Assembly: GCA_035236585.1 (NCBI GenBank)
Contig: CP141138.1
Location: forward strand, 29,709,437 to 29,773,436
Source: Warburgia ugandensis
Lineage: Eukaryota; Streptophyta; Magnoliopsida; Canellales; Canellaceae
Length of the DNA: 64,000 bases
Direction of reading: 5' to 3'
Each line of letters opens with the position of its first letter. Positions within the stretch are counted from its first letter, which is position 1. The position numbers were made by a program, and so were the translations under genes. Shown piece by piece: positions 1 through 11,022 of this stretch. Below the pieces are notes generated by a model. It did no database searches. It was not told the origin of the DNA and saw nothing but the letters and a program-made list of their open reading frames with translations.

Positions 1-153
1 GAAGAGTTTCAATACAACATTTTTTGTGTCATGAACGCACATCTATTAGCTATTTCTATGAACATAATCGAACCACAGTTTCTGTGCTATGGATGCATGC
101 CAAGCAACAGCATCTCGATGAGCAGACTCCTGAGTAGGGCGTAATTGCATGCT

Positions 154-1290
154 CTATGAATTATCTTCACTCATCAGAAGTGTTTGTAAACCCTGCATCT
201 CCATCTCATCCTGATGCAGCACTTGCATACCGGCATTCACCCTATTTAAGTCTACATCTGTGACAACTTCATCCTCTGAATCACTACCCAAGTTGCAGTT
301 ATCATCATCACTTTCAAACTCAGGATTGTCTCCCATCTCCTCTGCCTGCCAAGTCTCGTCAATGCGTTCCTGGCATAAAAAATTGTGCAGCACATATAAT
401 GCCTTCACAATATTAATCTGTGTCCTAAGTGGAAAGGGAGGCACAGTCTTGAGAATGGAAAATCTTGCCTTTAAAACATCAAATGGTCGCTCTATTATGT
501 TCTTCAACTATGCATGTTGAAGGTTGAATAACTCTCTAACATTTTGTGGTTGCTGCATTCCTTAGGCAAACTCCTTCAGATGATACATAGTCTTTCAATA
601 AGGGGTAAGAAATTGTTGCCTATTTGTATAACCCCCCGTCAGCCAGGGAGTATTTCCTTGTACCATAAACATATGCGTGATTAACAAACAACCCATTACT
701 ATAGAACCTACAAATGTAAACATATTAAACACATAATGGATTTACCGTCAGGAATTGTCAGCCCCACTCCTTCTCTTGTAAGAGCCTCTTTTAGCATGGC
801 GGAGTTATGTGCAGACCCCTTAAAGCTAGCAAGCACGTATGTGAATTGCATGTCAAAATTGCAGCATGCAAGAATGTTTTGTGCAATGAACCCTTTCCTA
901 TTGCACCACTTTGACAAATCGAGAGTACCCACACCATAACCCTAACTGGGATCAATGTCCCATATGCAGCTCTAATGGAACCTTATTAAAGAGGTCCAAT
1001 ATAAATATACACCAAAACATTTCATACAACATCAATGATAAAAGTGGTTCAAATCGAACACCATAGGTTCTCTACCAAATGCATAGCAAAACCCTCCATG
1101 AAGCCTAGGTCCATTTTTTGCAAAATACTATACACGTTAACTCTCTCTATCTCAGTTAAACCTACCAAAATATCCAATGTAGTAATCTACGAGGTGTTGT
1201 TTATACTTGTGAGTCTTTCGAGCCTTAATATAATGGAAGGATCAATGAATGGATGGGGATCATTACATGTTGAGGATGCTACTTGACGAG
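154..1290 (-). pseudogene. PIF/Harbinger DDE transposase (HARBI1-like), decayed
   Basis: Read on the minus strand, 932-708 gives a stretch with GTLDLSKW followed by KGFIAQNILACCNFDMQFTY and GSAHNSAMLKEA, the layout of the central HARBI1-type nuclease domain. Around 660-540 come GGYTNRQQFLTPY and YHLKEFA, then RELFNLQHA, and 507-154 gives ERPFDVLKARFSILK and an acidic C-terminal tail. In this family the nuclease uses a D-D-E triad. The first Asp (TLD) and the Glu (IIER) are visible, but the usual second Asp (normally in a DAGY motif) reads GGY, and several stops and frame changes separate the blocks. The part nearer 1290 is only weakly recognisable. The neighbouring Myb/SANT-like frame just upstream on the same strand is the usual partner protein of this superfamily. 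No terminal inverted repeats were identified. It is surely non-functional. Confidence 0.88.
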
Positions 1291-1299
1291 CTTGCTTCC

Positions 1300-2180
1300 C
1301 TTTTCCCCTCACTCACTGCGAGTTAACAATCCTAGAGGAGGGAGTTAAGGATGATGTTGTGGAGGTAGTTTGGTGGAGAGGGGGTTGTGAAAGGTGTTTA
1401 GATGGATCTTGAGGGTGCAATCCATCATTGTCCCCTTGTACTTCCTCCCCATAATATGAGACTTGTGAGTCAAATGCATCAATATCTACATTTGACATAT
1501 TTGGTCTGTACACTTCCTCAACCGGTTGTGTATATTGACTGCCAGCCATGCTTGATTCACGGAGTGCATCATCTTTTGCAGAATTATTAATTAGCAAAGT
1601 TCTTTGGTGGCACTGCTCCCCCCAAACACCATCTCCAGGGGTTCATAGTTCCATAAGTTCCCCCCAAATAAGCTACGAGCCACCAAATTTGACTGTACAT
1701 ACATAAACATTTGTAAAGGATTGTAAAGGTGATGTATATTATTGTAGAATTGGAGTAGTGCATTACCTGCAGGTGGGTATTCATGATCTTCGGAGTTGCA
1801 AGGAATCAATTTTTTCAACATTCCACCCTAATCCTAAGTTTCCATTCCTAAACTTTGCAAGCATAACGTACTTGCTTTTGAAAAGTCTTATTTTTGTATT
1901 CAACTGCTTCATCGTCAAATCAACTCCAAATTGCATTTTGAAGCGAAGCATTAATTCCTTAATCATCGCATCCTTTGGCATACTCCTAGTTGCTATGATT
2001 CTACCTTCTATTATTTCATCATAGAGTGTTTCTAAGATAAATTCCTCTTATTCCTTAGTTCATTTATTGTAAGGTAGCTTGTCTCCATCAATTATGTCTT
2101 TAGACACACTGTTTGAATCTTGGCCATCAATCGGACTAGGTGTCACATGGACTCTATCCTTTCTTTTATGCAACATCTGA
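1300..2180 (-). pseudogene. Myb/SANT-like partner protein of the Harbinger element, decayed
   Basis: The minus strand from about 2160 reads into a Myb/SANT-like (trihelix-type) domain: an N-terminal helix with EEFILETLYDEIIEGR (near 2050-1995), then FGVDLTMKQLNTKIRLFKSKY (1935-1873) and GLGWN (near 1840), followed by a linker and a polar C-terminal region ending at 1313. The first Trp of the motif is a TGA stop, there is a second stop two codons on, and another frame change lies near 1800, so it is a pseudogene. In PIF/Harbinger transposons this second protein binds the transposon ends and carries the transposase into the nucleus. Its position directly upstream of the transposase remnant on the same strand supports one element. 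A host Myb/SANT-like gene fragment is the alternative, which I consider less likely. Confidence 0.78.
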
Positions 2181-2184
2181 AAAA

Positions 2185-4475
2185 GGTCTTGAATAGATCA
2201 TACAAATTGGAGGATGAATCAAAATAGTAGAGTTCAAAGAAAAATAGCTTGTGATGATTGTGCTTGTAGTATTTTTGTATAGTTGGTCAATTTTGGAAGT
2301 GTCAGTGTATGGGGCTTTGTTTTTAGCATCAAGGATAAACTATAGCTCATTCAAAGTTAACTTAAAATAGATGCAGTGGTAAAAGTACAAAGTTAACAAA
2401 AATTCAAAAGGTTATGTCTCTCACTCAGTCTTACAGCGGTAAAATTACTGTAAGATGTAGTAAGCATTCTTTTCAAATTCAACATATAAAGCAAAGCACA
2501 TCTTACAAAAACATACATGATGAGAAGTTCATGTCCTGCAAAAAATTCAACAATAAGAGCAGTAAGTCTATTCTCCCTCATCTTGAATCAAAGAAGAATA
2601 TTAAAAGCAAATAAATTACACTAACAATACTAATAGCTAAAGAAAACCAAAAAATCACATGGAAATTCACAATCCACTAACAATTCCACTCAAAGATAAA
2701 AACTATTCAGCAGCAAAATTCAAGAAAGCAATACTTTCTACTAGCTCCATTTGCAGCCAAACATTAACAGTTTCACTATAATCTTTTGAAAAAGCTAAGC
2801 ATGCACACACTAACAGAGAATGATCACATAAAAGTGAATGCAACTAACTCCATTCCTAACCATTTCCAAGTTCTACAATCAACGATCCAATAAGTACACT
2901 AAAAACAAATAATATAGTATGCTTTTCATGTCATTATCTTGCACTAAGCTATGATTTGTAAACATGGGCTTGCATTATCTAACAACCCAAAAAATAATGA
3001 AACCATTGCACACACTAGATGTCTGTACATTACACAAATTTGAATTCTCATCAAATTCTCATATAAATTATCTTATCCATTTAATAGCTTGAGAGTCTTA
3101 GGAAGAAGTAACTGCAAAAAGTGTAGGATCCATAATTGGTGAAAAGTAGCCTTTTCAACAACTGGTTAGCCAACACATGCAAAATTCAAAAACTTAAGAA
3201 CATATATACAAGATTATTTAAGCAAAAAAATGCAAGGATATTTAAACCAAGATTCTAAGAGACTAGGTAGAAACTTGAAAATAATAAAATGAAGTGTAAG
3301 TCAAATGATAATATAGCTACTTCGTTAGATGAAAGGAAACTTTCATATATTTGAAAGTGTTTGCACAAGCATTTACATGGGTATCAATGTTCAACATGCT
3401 TGTTGAGAGAAATTGTAGTAGAAGAGTTACTTGGGTTGATGCTAGGGCTAAAGACAAAATTCTGGATATACTGATCAAGAGTCTAGGCTGGTTAAAGAGA
3501 GAGACAAAATATGAGAGTATTAAAAACATATACACAATGGATCTTTGAAGCTATAAAAGATTGGAATATGAATTCATTTTTTTCGCTAGCTTATCCTCTT
3601 CAATGTCTGCTGTTTTGAGAATGTGCGTGAAAGCTACATCTCCTCTAGACAACATATTGATTATCGCATTCATAAGGTCATAAATCTCCGTGTTATACTG
3701 GTTGGATCTCTCATCCAAGTGATGGCATTTTCATAGTCCTCTTGAAGAAATGAACTTCAGTTAGATATCATGCTACCAACATTCCTCACCTACTTTAAGT
3801 GCTGTGGCCCCTGTTTGCTTTTTTTAAAATCTTTTATTCCAATTGGACTAGAGAAGGCTTTGATTGTTGACCACTCATGATCTTTGAAGATTCCGTGCAC
3901 TCCTTATGACTTGGGCTTTCTAAACTTGATCCAATTAATTTTTCCAAATAGGTACTTGTCAAAGAAGATCCATTTCCAATAGTTTCAAAGAGAGATCAGT
4001 ACAACTACTTCCATCCTACAATTTCCAAGATCTACGATAAAAAATCTAGGAAAAATACTTGAATTAAACAAAATACAAAAAATTATAATAGATGATACTT
4101 CCAGTTTACTGGAAAAAATAAAATTTAGTAGAGAAATCCACGATTGACCAACAATCCCACCAAAAAAGCTCAAAAAATAAATAAATCATGCAGCTAATTC
4201 CATTCCTAATATAAAAGAGTAGCAGACATGCAAATGACAAATAAGAAGGATAATGAGAAACATACTGGAGTAGAACCGAGCCTGAGACAGGACAATCATA
4301 ATCAACGTTCTATTGTAAACTTCTAATCAACATAAATCACGTCAACAAATACATTGAAAACCATAACCAAATACTCTAAAATCCAATGTACAGACAACAC
4401 ATAAAATACCCAAATGAACAAACTCAAAACCCTACTTTTGCATGACTCTAACAAATACCCAAATGAAACATGCAT
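2185..4475. other. AT-rich stretch, no assigned gene
   Basis: No convincing gene was seen. On the minus strand between about 3910 and 3560 there are several broken, coding-looking runs (for example EIYDLMNAIINMLSRGDVAF near 3690-3620) that continue into an open stretch at 3535-3317, but I cannot match them to a family. They may be a remnant of another transposon or of a host gene exon. The rest is AT-rich filler with no sharp boundaries. Confidence 0.4.
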
Positions 4476-4480
4476 TCACT

Positions 4481-4690
4481 AGTGAGAAATGGGAAGAAAA
4501 GCTATCGTATTTGAGTAGACAGAAGAGTATTTGAGTGTGATGAGTTTACCAGTGAGAAATAGGAAGAGGATTATGGTATCTGAGTAGATAGAGTATCCAA
4601 GCATGATGGGTTTACCAGTGAGAAATAGGAAGAGACCTTCAACAATGCCCAGATTCAGAGTATGTGATCCTCTTGCCTTCACCCAAAAAG
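4481..4690. repeat. Degenerate tandem repeat, unit about 66-70 bp
   Basis: The phrase AGTGAGAAATRGGAAGA recurs at 4481, 4551 and 4617, each followed by a similar GAGTAG..GATGGGTTTACC segment. Three diverged copies are visible. The same GTGAGAA..GGAAGAG phrase also appears inside the longer array that follows, so the two arrays probably share an ancestor. Confidence 0.7.
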
Positions 4691-4694
4691 CTGC

Positions 4695-5270
4695 ATTCAC
4701 CACTGATAAATGGGAAGAGGACTTCAGCCGTAGAATGCTTGTGCGACCTTCTCTGGACACAAACCTGAGTTGTCTAGTGAGAACTGGTAAGAGATGTTGT
4801 CTATTGATAAACTCATCAAAAACCTTAACAGCCTTGAAAGTGTAGGTCCAACAACAAAAACCCTATGGTGAGCAAGCTAAGGTCCAACAACACAAACCTT
4901 AGTTCACCAGTGAGAATTAGAAAGAGATGCCGTTGACATCAAAAACCCTAAACAGCCTTGAAAGTGTCAGTAAAAAACAAAGTCCTATGGTGATCAAGCT
5001 AAGGTCCAACAATACAAACCTCAGTTCACTAATGAGAACTGGGAAGAGATGTCGTTAACATCAAAAACCCTAACAGCCTTGATAGTGTCAGTCCAATGAC
5101 AAAAACCTTAGGGTGAGAATGCTTTGGTCCAACAACACAAACCTGACTTCACCTTGGGAACATATGTCATTGGCTGATAAACCCTAAAGGCTTGAAAGTG
5201 TTGGTCCAACAACAAAAACCCTAGGGTGAGCAAGATTCAGTCCAAGAACAGAAACATTAACACCCTTGAA
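4695..5270. repeat. Tandem repeat, unit about 122 bp, about four copies
   Basis: The phrase AACCCTAACAGCCTTGAAAG recurs near 4820, 4943, 5066 and 5180, that is every 114-123 bp. Each copy continues with GGTCCAACAACAAAAACCCT, a GGTGAGCAAGC block and CACCAGTGAGAA..GGAAGAGATG. Copies differ by point changes and small gaps; the last is shortened. CCCTAAA inside the unit is not telomeric because it is never repeated head to tail. No known family was recognised. Confidence 0.8.
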
Positions 5271-5414
5271 AGTGTCATCGACTAATCATAGAGGAGAGGA
5301 GAGAGGAGCCCATTTCTTTCTCACTAAAAAACAATGTTTGAAATGCATTTTTCTCTCTCTAGAAATTACACTACAATGAGACTTGACATATCTAAAAAAT
5401 CAATCCATAAAAAG

Positions 5415-5656
5415 GTTAAATAAACCTGATATCTTAGATATGCCAAACATATCGCCATTCAATAAACATGATATCTGAGAAACACTGAAGATATCACCGT
5501 TAAATAAACCTAATATCTCAGAAACGACAAAGATACCATAGTTAAATAAACTTGATATCCCACATATGCCCAAGATATCGTTGTTAAATAAGTTGCACAT
5601 CTCATATATGCCATGATATCTTAAAAACACACAAGATATGTCGTTAAATAAAGCCC
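5415..5656. repeat. 42-bp tandem repeat, five regular copies plus one displaced
   Basis: GTTAAATAAACCTGATATC-like starts lie at 5415, 5457, 5499, 5541 and 5583, exactly 42 bp apart, with a sixth GTTAAATAAA at 5643. Because 42 is a multiple of three, the minus strand stays open for 76 codons as a 14-residue periodic sequence; that reading frame is a by-product of the repeat and is not annotated as a gene. Confidence 0.85.
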
Positions 5657-5659
5657 CCT

Positions 5660-7630
5660 AAACTGGGACTCTTATGATTCCAACAAGGTGCTAACCTCCT
5701 CATGAAGTTCCTCTAGAAATCGACCGCATCTGTTCAACCTGGTAATGAGAACATCTGATGCAAACTGAAGAAGGGTGGTGAAACGGCTCAGCTCATCCAC
5801 CTTGGAAGTACCCCATGTCATCCTCATCAACTTCCTCACATTCGCTGGGTGTGCTGACGAAGGGAAAATTTTTCTCAAAGTACACCTCCTTGAATCGAGC
5901 CTAAAAGTCCCCATGGAATCCCACTATCTCCTAGCCTCTCTTGATAAGTATAAACTCTCCTAGAGTCAAGACAAAGTAAAGTGCTTAATCTTTTACAGCC
6001 ACTCATCTATTAGGAGTAGTTCTTTTAGTCCGTCGAATCTAGGGGGCTCATATTTGTAAACTGGTCGAATGTTGCCCCATGCACCTCCGTGCTCAACACC
6101 TCATGTCCCTGTCCAACATCTTTTGACCATTGCTCCACCTGATTAGCCTCTACGCCAAGAAGTCTACTACTCTTGTCAGGTCTCCAAAGTTTGTCGTAGC
6201 ATGCCAATTGAATAGCCCTTACTACTCCCCTAGTGCCATGGACCATGGAGAAATCTCTTGCCCCTCGTACACAACTGATGGGTAAGGGATCTCCTACTCC
6301 ACCTCATCTTGAACCTCGACCTCCTCCCCAAAAGGGAGAGCGAGTCCAACGGTCATAGTTGGAACATACTAACAACCTCAAGTGTGCAACCTCTGTCACA
6401 CCCTCTATCTGCATATGGAGAAATTTGTTTTATAGGCATTCAAACAAAGGCCAATTCACCTTTGATGTGTTTTACCTTATTTTTGAGTTCCTTACTTGTT
6501 TTACTTTGTTTAAATCCCTTGTCTAATTAAGCATGAGAGCTTTGAATGCTATCAATCAATGAAAAACTTGAAAGAAGTATTTTGCTTGTGTAAAGTCATC
6601 AATCATATCATTACCACTTTTCTATTGTACTTTTCTATTGATGTGTAATTATTATACCTATATTCAACCATTGTGCTATTATGTGTCTCAATGATGCCAT
6701 TAAAACAAAATCTTTTCATTTATGTCCTTTCTTACTTGATTTTACAAGTTAGAACTTTGAGATTCCAATATTATACTAAGAATGTACTTGATAACAAGAA
6801 GTATAGAACACAAGTCATCACAATAAGTAGCTCACTCAATATCGAGCACACTTGAGAAACTTGTGAACTCAAAAGAGATAGTTTAACTACTTTGTAAAAA
6901 GAAGTTAACTTTCACTTAATAATTCTAATTGGTTGAGAATATTTCAAGGCTTCTTAGAAAATCTCCTGGGATTTGGAAATAGCTTAAAGATCTATTTTAA
7001 CTGAGGGTAGGGTTTCATTAGCAATCTTTGAGCTAATTACTTTTACTTCGCTTTAGCTTAGTTTAGTTTAGCTTGGGAGCTCTATTTTATCTTGTTTCAG
7101 TTTGATTTAGTTTAGTTTAATATATTTTATGTCTTCCATACGTTTGTTATTTGGATTCTATGCCAATATTAGTGCTACGCAATTCTCCTTAAAGAGAAAT
7201 AGTGTTGTGCTAACATATTTGATTTTCAAAACTAATTCTTCTAGAATTCCTCAAACTTTTATCACTGATTTTCAATGCTCGTTCTGTGAACTTTGTAATG
7301 GAGTTAATTAATGTATTGTGAAAATAATTAAAACATAGAAATCTAGTTATTTATATTTGACAAACTAGGTTTTCTCGCATCTTGCTCCACAAGTGGTTAC
7401 TTAGTCACGATTCCTATCACAATAGTTTCGGTTTATCATTGCAAGTAAGCAATGCCTAGACTATTAGACAAATGATCACTGGCATGTCTTTGGATAATAG
7501 CTTATTTTCTATATGATTCTATACCTAGTATTTCTTTTACAATCCTTTTAAAGCAAAAAATCCTAACTACAAAAAAATTTGCGACTCCTTTAGGGATCTT
7601 CAATTGAAAATTCAAAATAAAATTTTGACA
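5660..7630. other. Unassigned stretch, possible coding remnants on minus strand
   Basis: Two minus-strand open stretches (5914-5672, 80 codons; 6246-6025, 73 codons) have mixed amino-acid composition and somewhat higher GC than their surroundings, so they could be pieces of one decayed coding region running from about 6250 to 5670. I could not assign them to a family. From 6560 to 7630 the sequence is AT-rich with short runs such as GTTTAGTTTAG near 7060-7120 and no gene signal. Confidence 0.35.
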
Positions 7631-7840
7631 AATTCTCTATCATCATTTTGTTGCATGACACTAATTTCTCTATTGACATGCTACTATTAGATTGAATGCT
7701 ATTTGTTTGATATCTTTTTTCTGAATAAATTTTTGAGAAATTCTCTATCATCATTTTGTTGCATGACACTAATTTCTCTATTGACATGCTACTATTAGAT
7801 TGAATGCTATTTGTTTGATATGTTTTTTCTTAATGATACC
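7631..7840. repeat. 108-bp tandem duplication
   Basis: AATTCTCTATCATCATTTTG begins at 7631 and again at 7739, and the following 100 bases match almost perfectly (differences such as GATATC/GATATG and CTGAAT/CTTAAT near the ends). The near identity suggests a recent slippage or unequal-exchange event compared with the older arrays to the left. The unit is 36 codons long and leaves the minus strand open across both copies, but nothing suggests a protein. Confidence 0.9.
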
Positions 7841-7849
7841 TTTCTTGAA

Positions 7850-8340
7850 ATGTTACATTTTTTTTTCCTTTTATATCATGGCTATGTATGTTGTGATGTT
7901 TGATGAAATGTATGATTGGAATGTAGAATATGTGATTGTATCCATTGAGAGACACATAGGAACTCATGTAATTCATACATATTCTATATCTCTACATTAA
8001 TGAATACCTATGATGAAAACTTACAGGGGTTTATTACCTTGTGATAGTATATCGTGGGGATTATGCGAACCTTTGGAAAAACATCTACTTATTATCTAGT
8101 ATCAATGAAATACATAAAATAGAGATACTTTGATCCACTCCCCTTAAGGAGAAATCCTTGATGGAATCGTATGGAGAGGAAGGAAACATGCTACACAGTA
8201 AGAGCCCCGTAGTCGTAAGCTACCTAAGAATGGCACATATAAAACTTATACCCAATCTTATAGGCCACTTAGTACCGTCATGTTTCCATGGAAAATTGTA
8301 ATTACATGAATGAATAGGAACAAATTTCCCATTGCATGAA
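7850..8340. other. AT-rich stretch, nothing assigned
   Basis: No gene, repeat or RNA signal was recognised here. It may be the untranslated leader of the gypsy remnant that begins nearby, since the first gag-like reading appears within about 0.5 kb, but no LTR or primer-binding site was found to support that. Confidence 0.3.
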
Positions 8341-8345
8341 TAACA

Positions 8346-11022
8346 ATGAACTCTTCCAGTTACATTACGCTATATGATATTGCTCTGGGCAAAGTTATCA
8401 TGACAAAAACTTTAGCAGGTACTATTGTGTTTCAAGTCTCACTGTTGCTTCATCAATTTGAAAATGATAGACTCCTTCCTCTACCCTTAGAAGGCCTAGG
8501 CTTATTAGGTTCGAACTCTATCAAACTCCAATTGAACCAGATCCTCCTCCATGAGCCAACTTATCTCAAACTAACCTTCCATTTGTTTCAATCTTGACCA
8601 ACCTAATCTTTCCTCTTGGATACACCACTATTATGCAAAATCCATTAGAAACTACCTATCAAACTATCATAAATCCTACCACTTCCCATCATCCAAATCC
8701 TTCTATGAGCACCTCAAATCAAGACATAGAAGAAAAGTTTATCTAAACCATCGAAATGCTAATTTGAAAAGCCAATTCTCCCAATTGGCTTGATTATCTA
8801 AGCAATTTGAATATGTTCTTCCAAAATTAACGAGTCTTCCTCAAGCCTACCATTTTGAACCCATTCCATTACAAGTTACCTTCCCACCTCAAACCACACT
8901 TACTAATCCTATCCATCAAGTCCATGTACATATTTCTTCAGCCTCTAACCAACATGCAAACTCCCAACCATCCAGAAGCACTATTATGAGCCTTATGGAG
9001 ATTTGAGGGAAGATGAGATTCACATTTTGATAGAGAAGTTGAAATTAATGGAGGAAATGATTGGCATGAATCACAGTATAGACAAGCAAGCATGAAGGGG
9101 TGAGGGAACTGAAAGAGAGATGGAATAAAATAACCTCAATTTGAGATGTCTTATATTTTCAAGTGTTGGGCTTGTTTTTTGATGATGGGAATACCAAAGA
9201 ATTTTAAACTTCCAAAATTAATTCCCATGTACAATGGTATAGGTTGTTATAAAGCCCATATTGGTATCTTTGTTGCATACCACACTCATTTTAATTTTTC
9301 TCCAAATTAGGTGGCCCATTTGTTTCAAATTACACTAAAAGATAACATTTACTTGTATTCTACATGAGGATAAATACATAATGAGATCTTAAGATGACAT
9401 TAAAGAGGCATTTGTCAATTTCTTTAAGCACAATATCCACTGCTCAATTCTAGGAAAGATTTGGAATTGCTCAAAATGAAACCCAATGAGACATTCCTTA
9501 GGTTCATGACTAGATAGAGAGACAATGCACAAAACATAAGAACCATCCTAGTGAAAAAATTTTAGATGATCATTAGCAATATCATTCAAATTTCAAATGC
9601 CAATGTTTAGTCATAGGTTCATGACTTTAACAAAGTTAGCAAAACTTGGAATTTCAAGTTGAGATTGGATTGTAAATTTTTTTTCTTCCTTCTCCTTAGA
9701 GAAGTTTTCTACCTTGCAACTAGATTCTATTAACTATTTATACTCCCATGTTTTATAATGTGATTCACACTTGGTTGATGCATTGGCAAATGGGAGTTCA
9801 GTAAACCAAATTTTTTTTATTATTGTAAATTCAAGGAAGAGTTATAGTTAGTGTTTCATCCTCATCTACTATAATTACTACCCCCACTGCAGCCCCTAGA
9901 AGAGAGTTTTTGTAATTTTCACCCCTTCCATTTCATACCATGACCTATTTAAGATCATCCTTGAAAAACAAATGTTGCCCGATAAACCTGCTATAAGTCT
10001 GAAGCCTCAAATTGCAAACCTTTTTAGAAGAAGTTTTACTATGATTATCACCAAGGCATTGGTCACACTATCGACAGATGCATTGTCTTCAATAAGATTG
10101 TGAACAAATAAATCAATAAGCATGCTAAGTATCACATAGTCCCTCTTCCTTAGATCCTTAAAAACACTAACCCTATACCCGCAGTCAACTCCACCGCCAT
10201 TTGTCCACCATTGTTACCTATGGATGATGTAATCAACATGATTAATACCCCATGTACATTGAATGTTCCCCAATGCCACAAAGAACCCTCATCTTTGTAT
10301 CAAGGAATGGTTTGCTAAATCTTTCCATTATAACATTGACCGTGGAATACTTTAATGCATTTGTCCAACATTCAAGCTCAATCACTCCTGAGTTTTATAA
10401 ACCTTTACAAGTGATGATAAATTTTGGTGTTTCATATAATCCCAATTATTTTGGTAAAAAGCAATTTGGTGCATCATAATGAACAATAGGGCCTATTCCA
10501 CCTCAACCAATTGTAGGGGCAGGTACAAAGAGGAAGTCTTGTTTCACTTTTCCTCAAGATGAGTATGACAAAATTCAGCAACTGAAAAGACTAGATTCTC
10601 ACAAATCTATTTGGGGTTTTTATGTCCTTTATGAAGCATGGAAGGCTATAATGGAAGGGCTCATTATACAACCTTAACTCTATATATCCCTAGCAGACAA
10701 CAATTTAAATTAATGAATGCAATACATGTGACTTCTTTGATTCAATTTGGAGATAAGGATTTGCCACTGAAAGGATGTGGTCACAATAAGCAATTACACA
10801 TAACAATTGTAAGTCATGAAAAGGAAATTAAAGGAATTTTGATAAAAAAAAAATGATTTGGATTTAAATATTTGTCCACTAAAGAAAGCTCATGCTTTGG
10901 GGTTTAACCATCCTTACTTTTAGCCTAGCAATAAATTTATAATGGCTTATAACTCTACTAGAAAAAATATTTTGGGGTATTGGACCTAGAGCTAACAATC
11001 ACTTTGCCATTTTTTAAAATAC
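8346..11022 (+). pseudogene. Tat-lineage Ty3/gypsy gag-protease, decayed (left part)
   Basis: Plus-strand readings in shifting frames reproduce a Tat-lineage gag followed by the start of a retropepsin. Near 8990-9080 there is a Leu/Glu-rich helix (REDEIHILIEKLKLMEEMIG). From 9200 come FKLPKLIPMYNG, EAFVNFFKHN and MKPNETFLRF, the core of a retrotransposon gag. At 10031-10090 KFYYDYHQGIGHTIDRC corresponds to the short Cys/His motif of this lineage. A tail with LPMDDVINMIN follows, and at 10600-10850 the lead-in to protease. The protease active-site segment is destroyed by a frameshift in a ten-A run (10844-10853); beyond it DLDLNICPLKKAHALGF continues to about 10920. The frame then runs into the left end of an inserted retrotransposon at 11023 and resumes at 17004. 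Many stops; non-functional. No LTR of this host element was found. Confidence 0.8.
11018..11022. other. Target-site duplication AATAC (left)
   Basis: AATAC directly precedes the left LTR at 11023 and recurs directly after the right LTR at 16999-17003. A 5-bp duplication is the usual footprint of LTR-retrotransposon integrase. Confidence 0.93.

Noticed and set aside
4820-5200. CCCTAAA words resembling plant telomere repeat
   Set aside because: They occur once per 122-bp unit and never in tandem, so this is not an interstitial telomere.
5400-5630. 76-codon minus-strand frame with 14-residue repeats
   Set aside because: Its openness is forced by a 42-bp tandem repeat; no start context or family.
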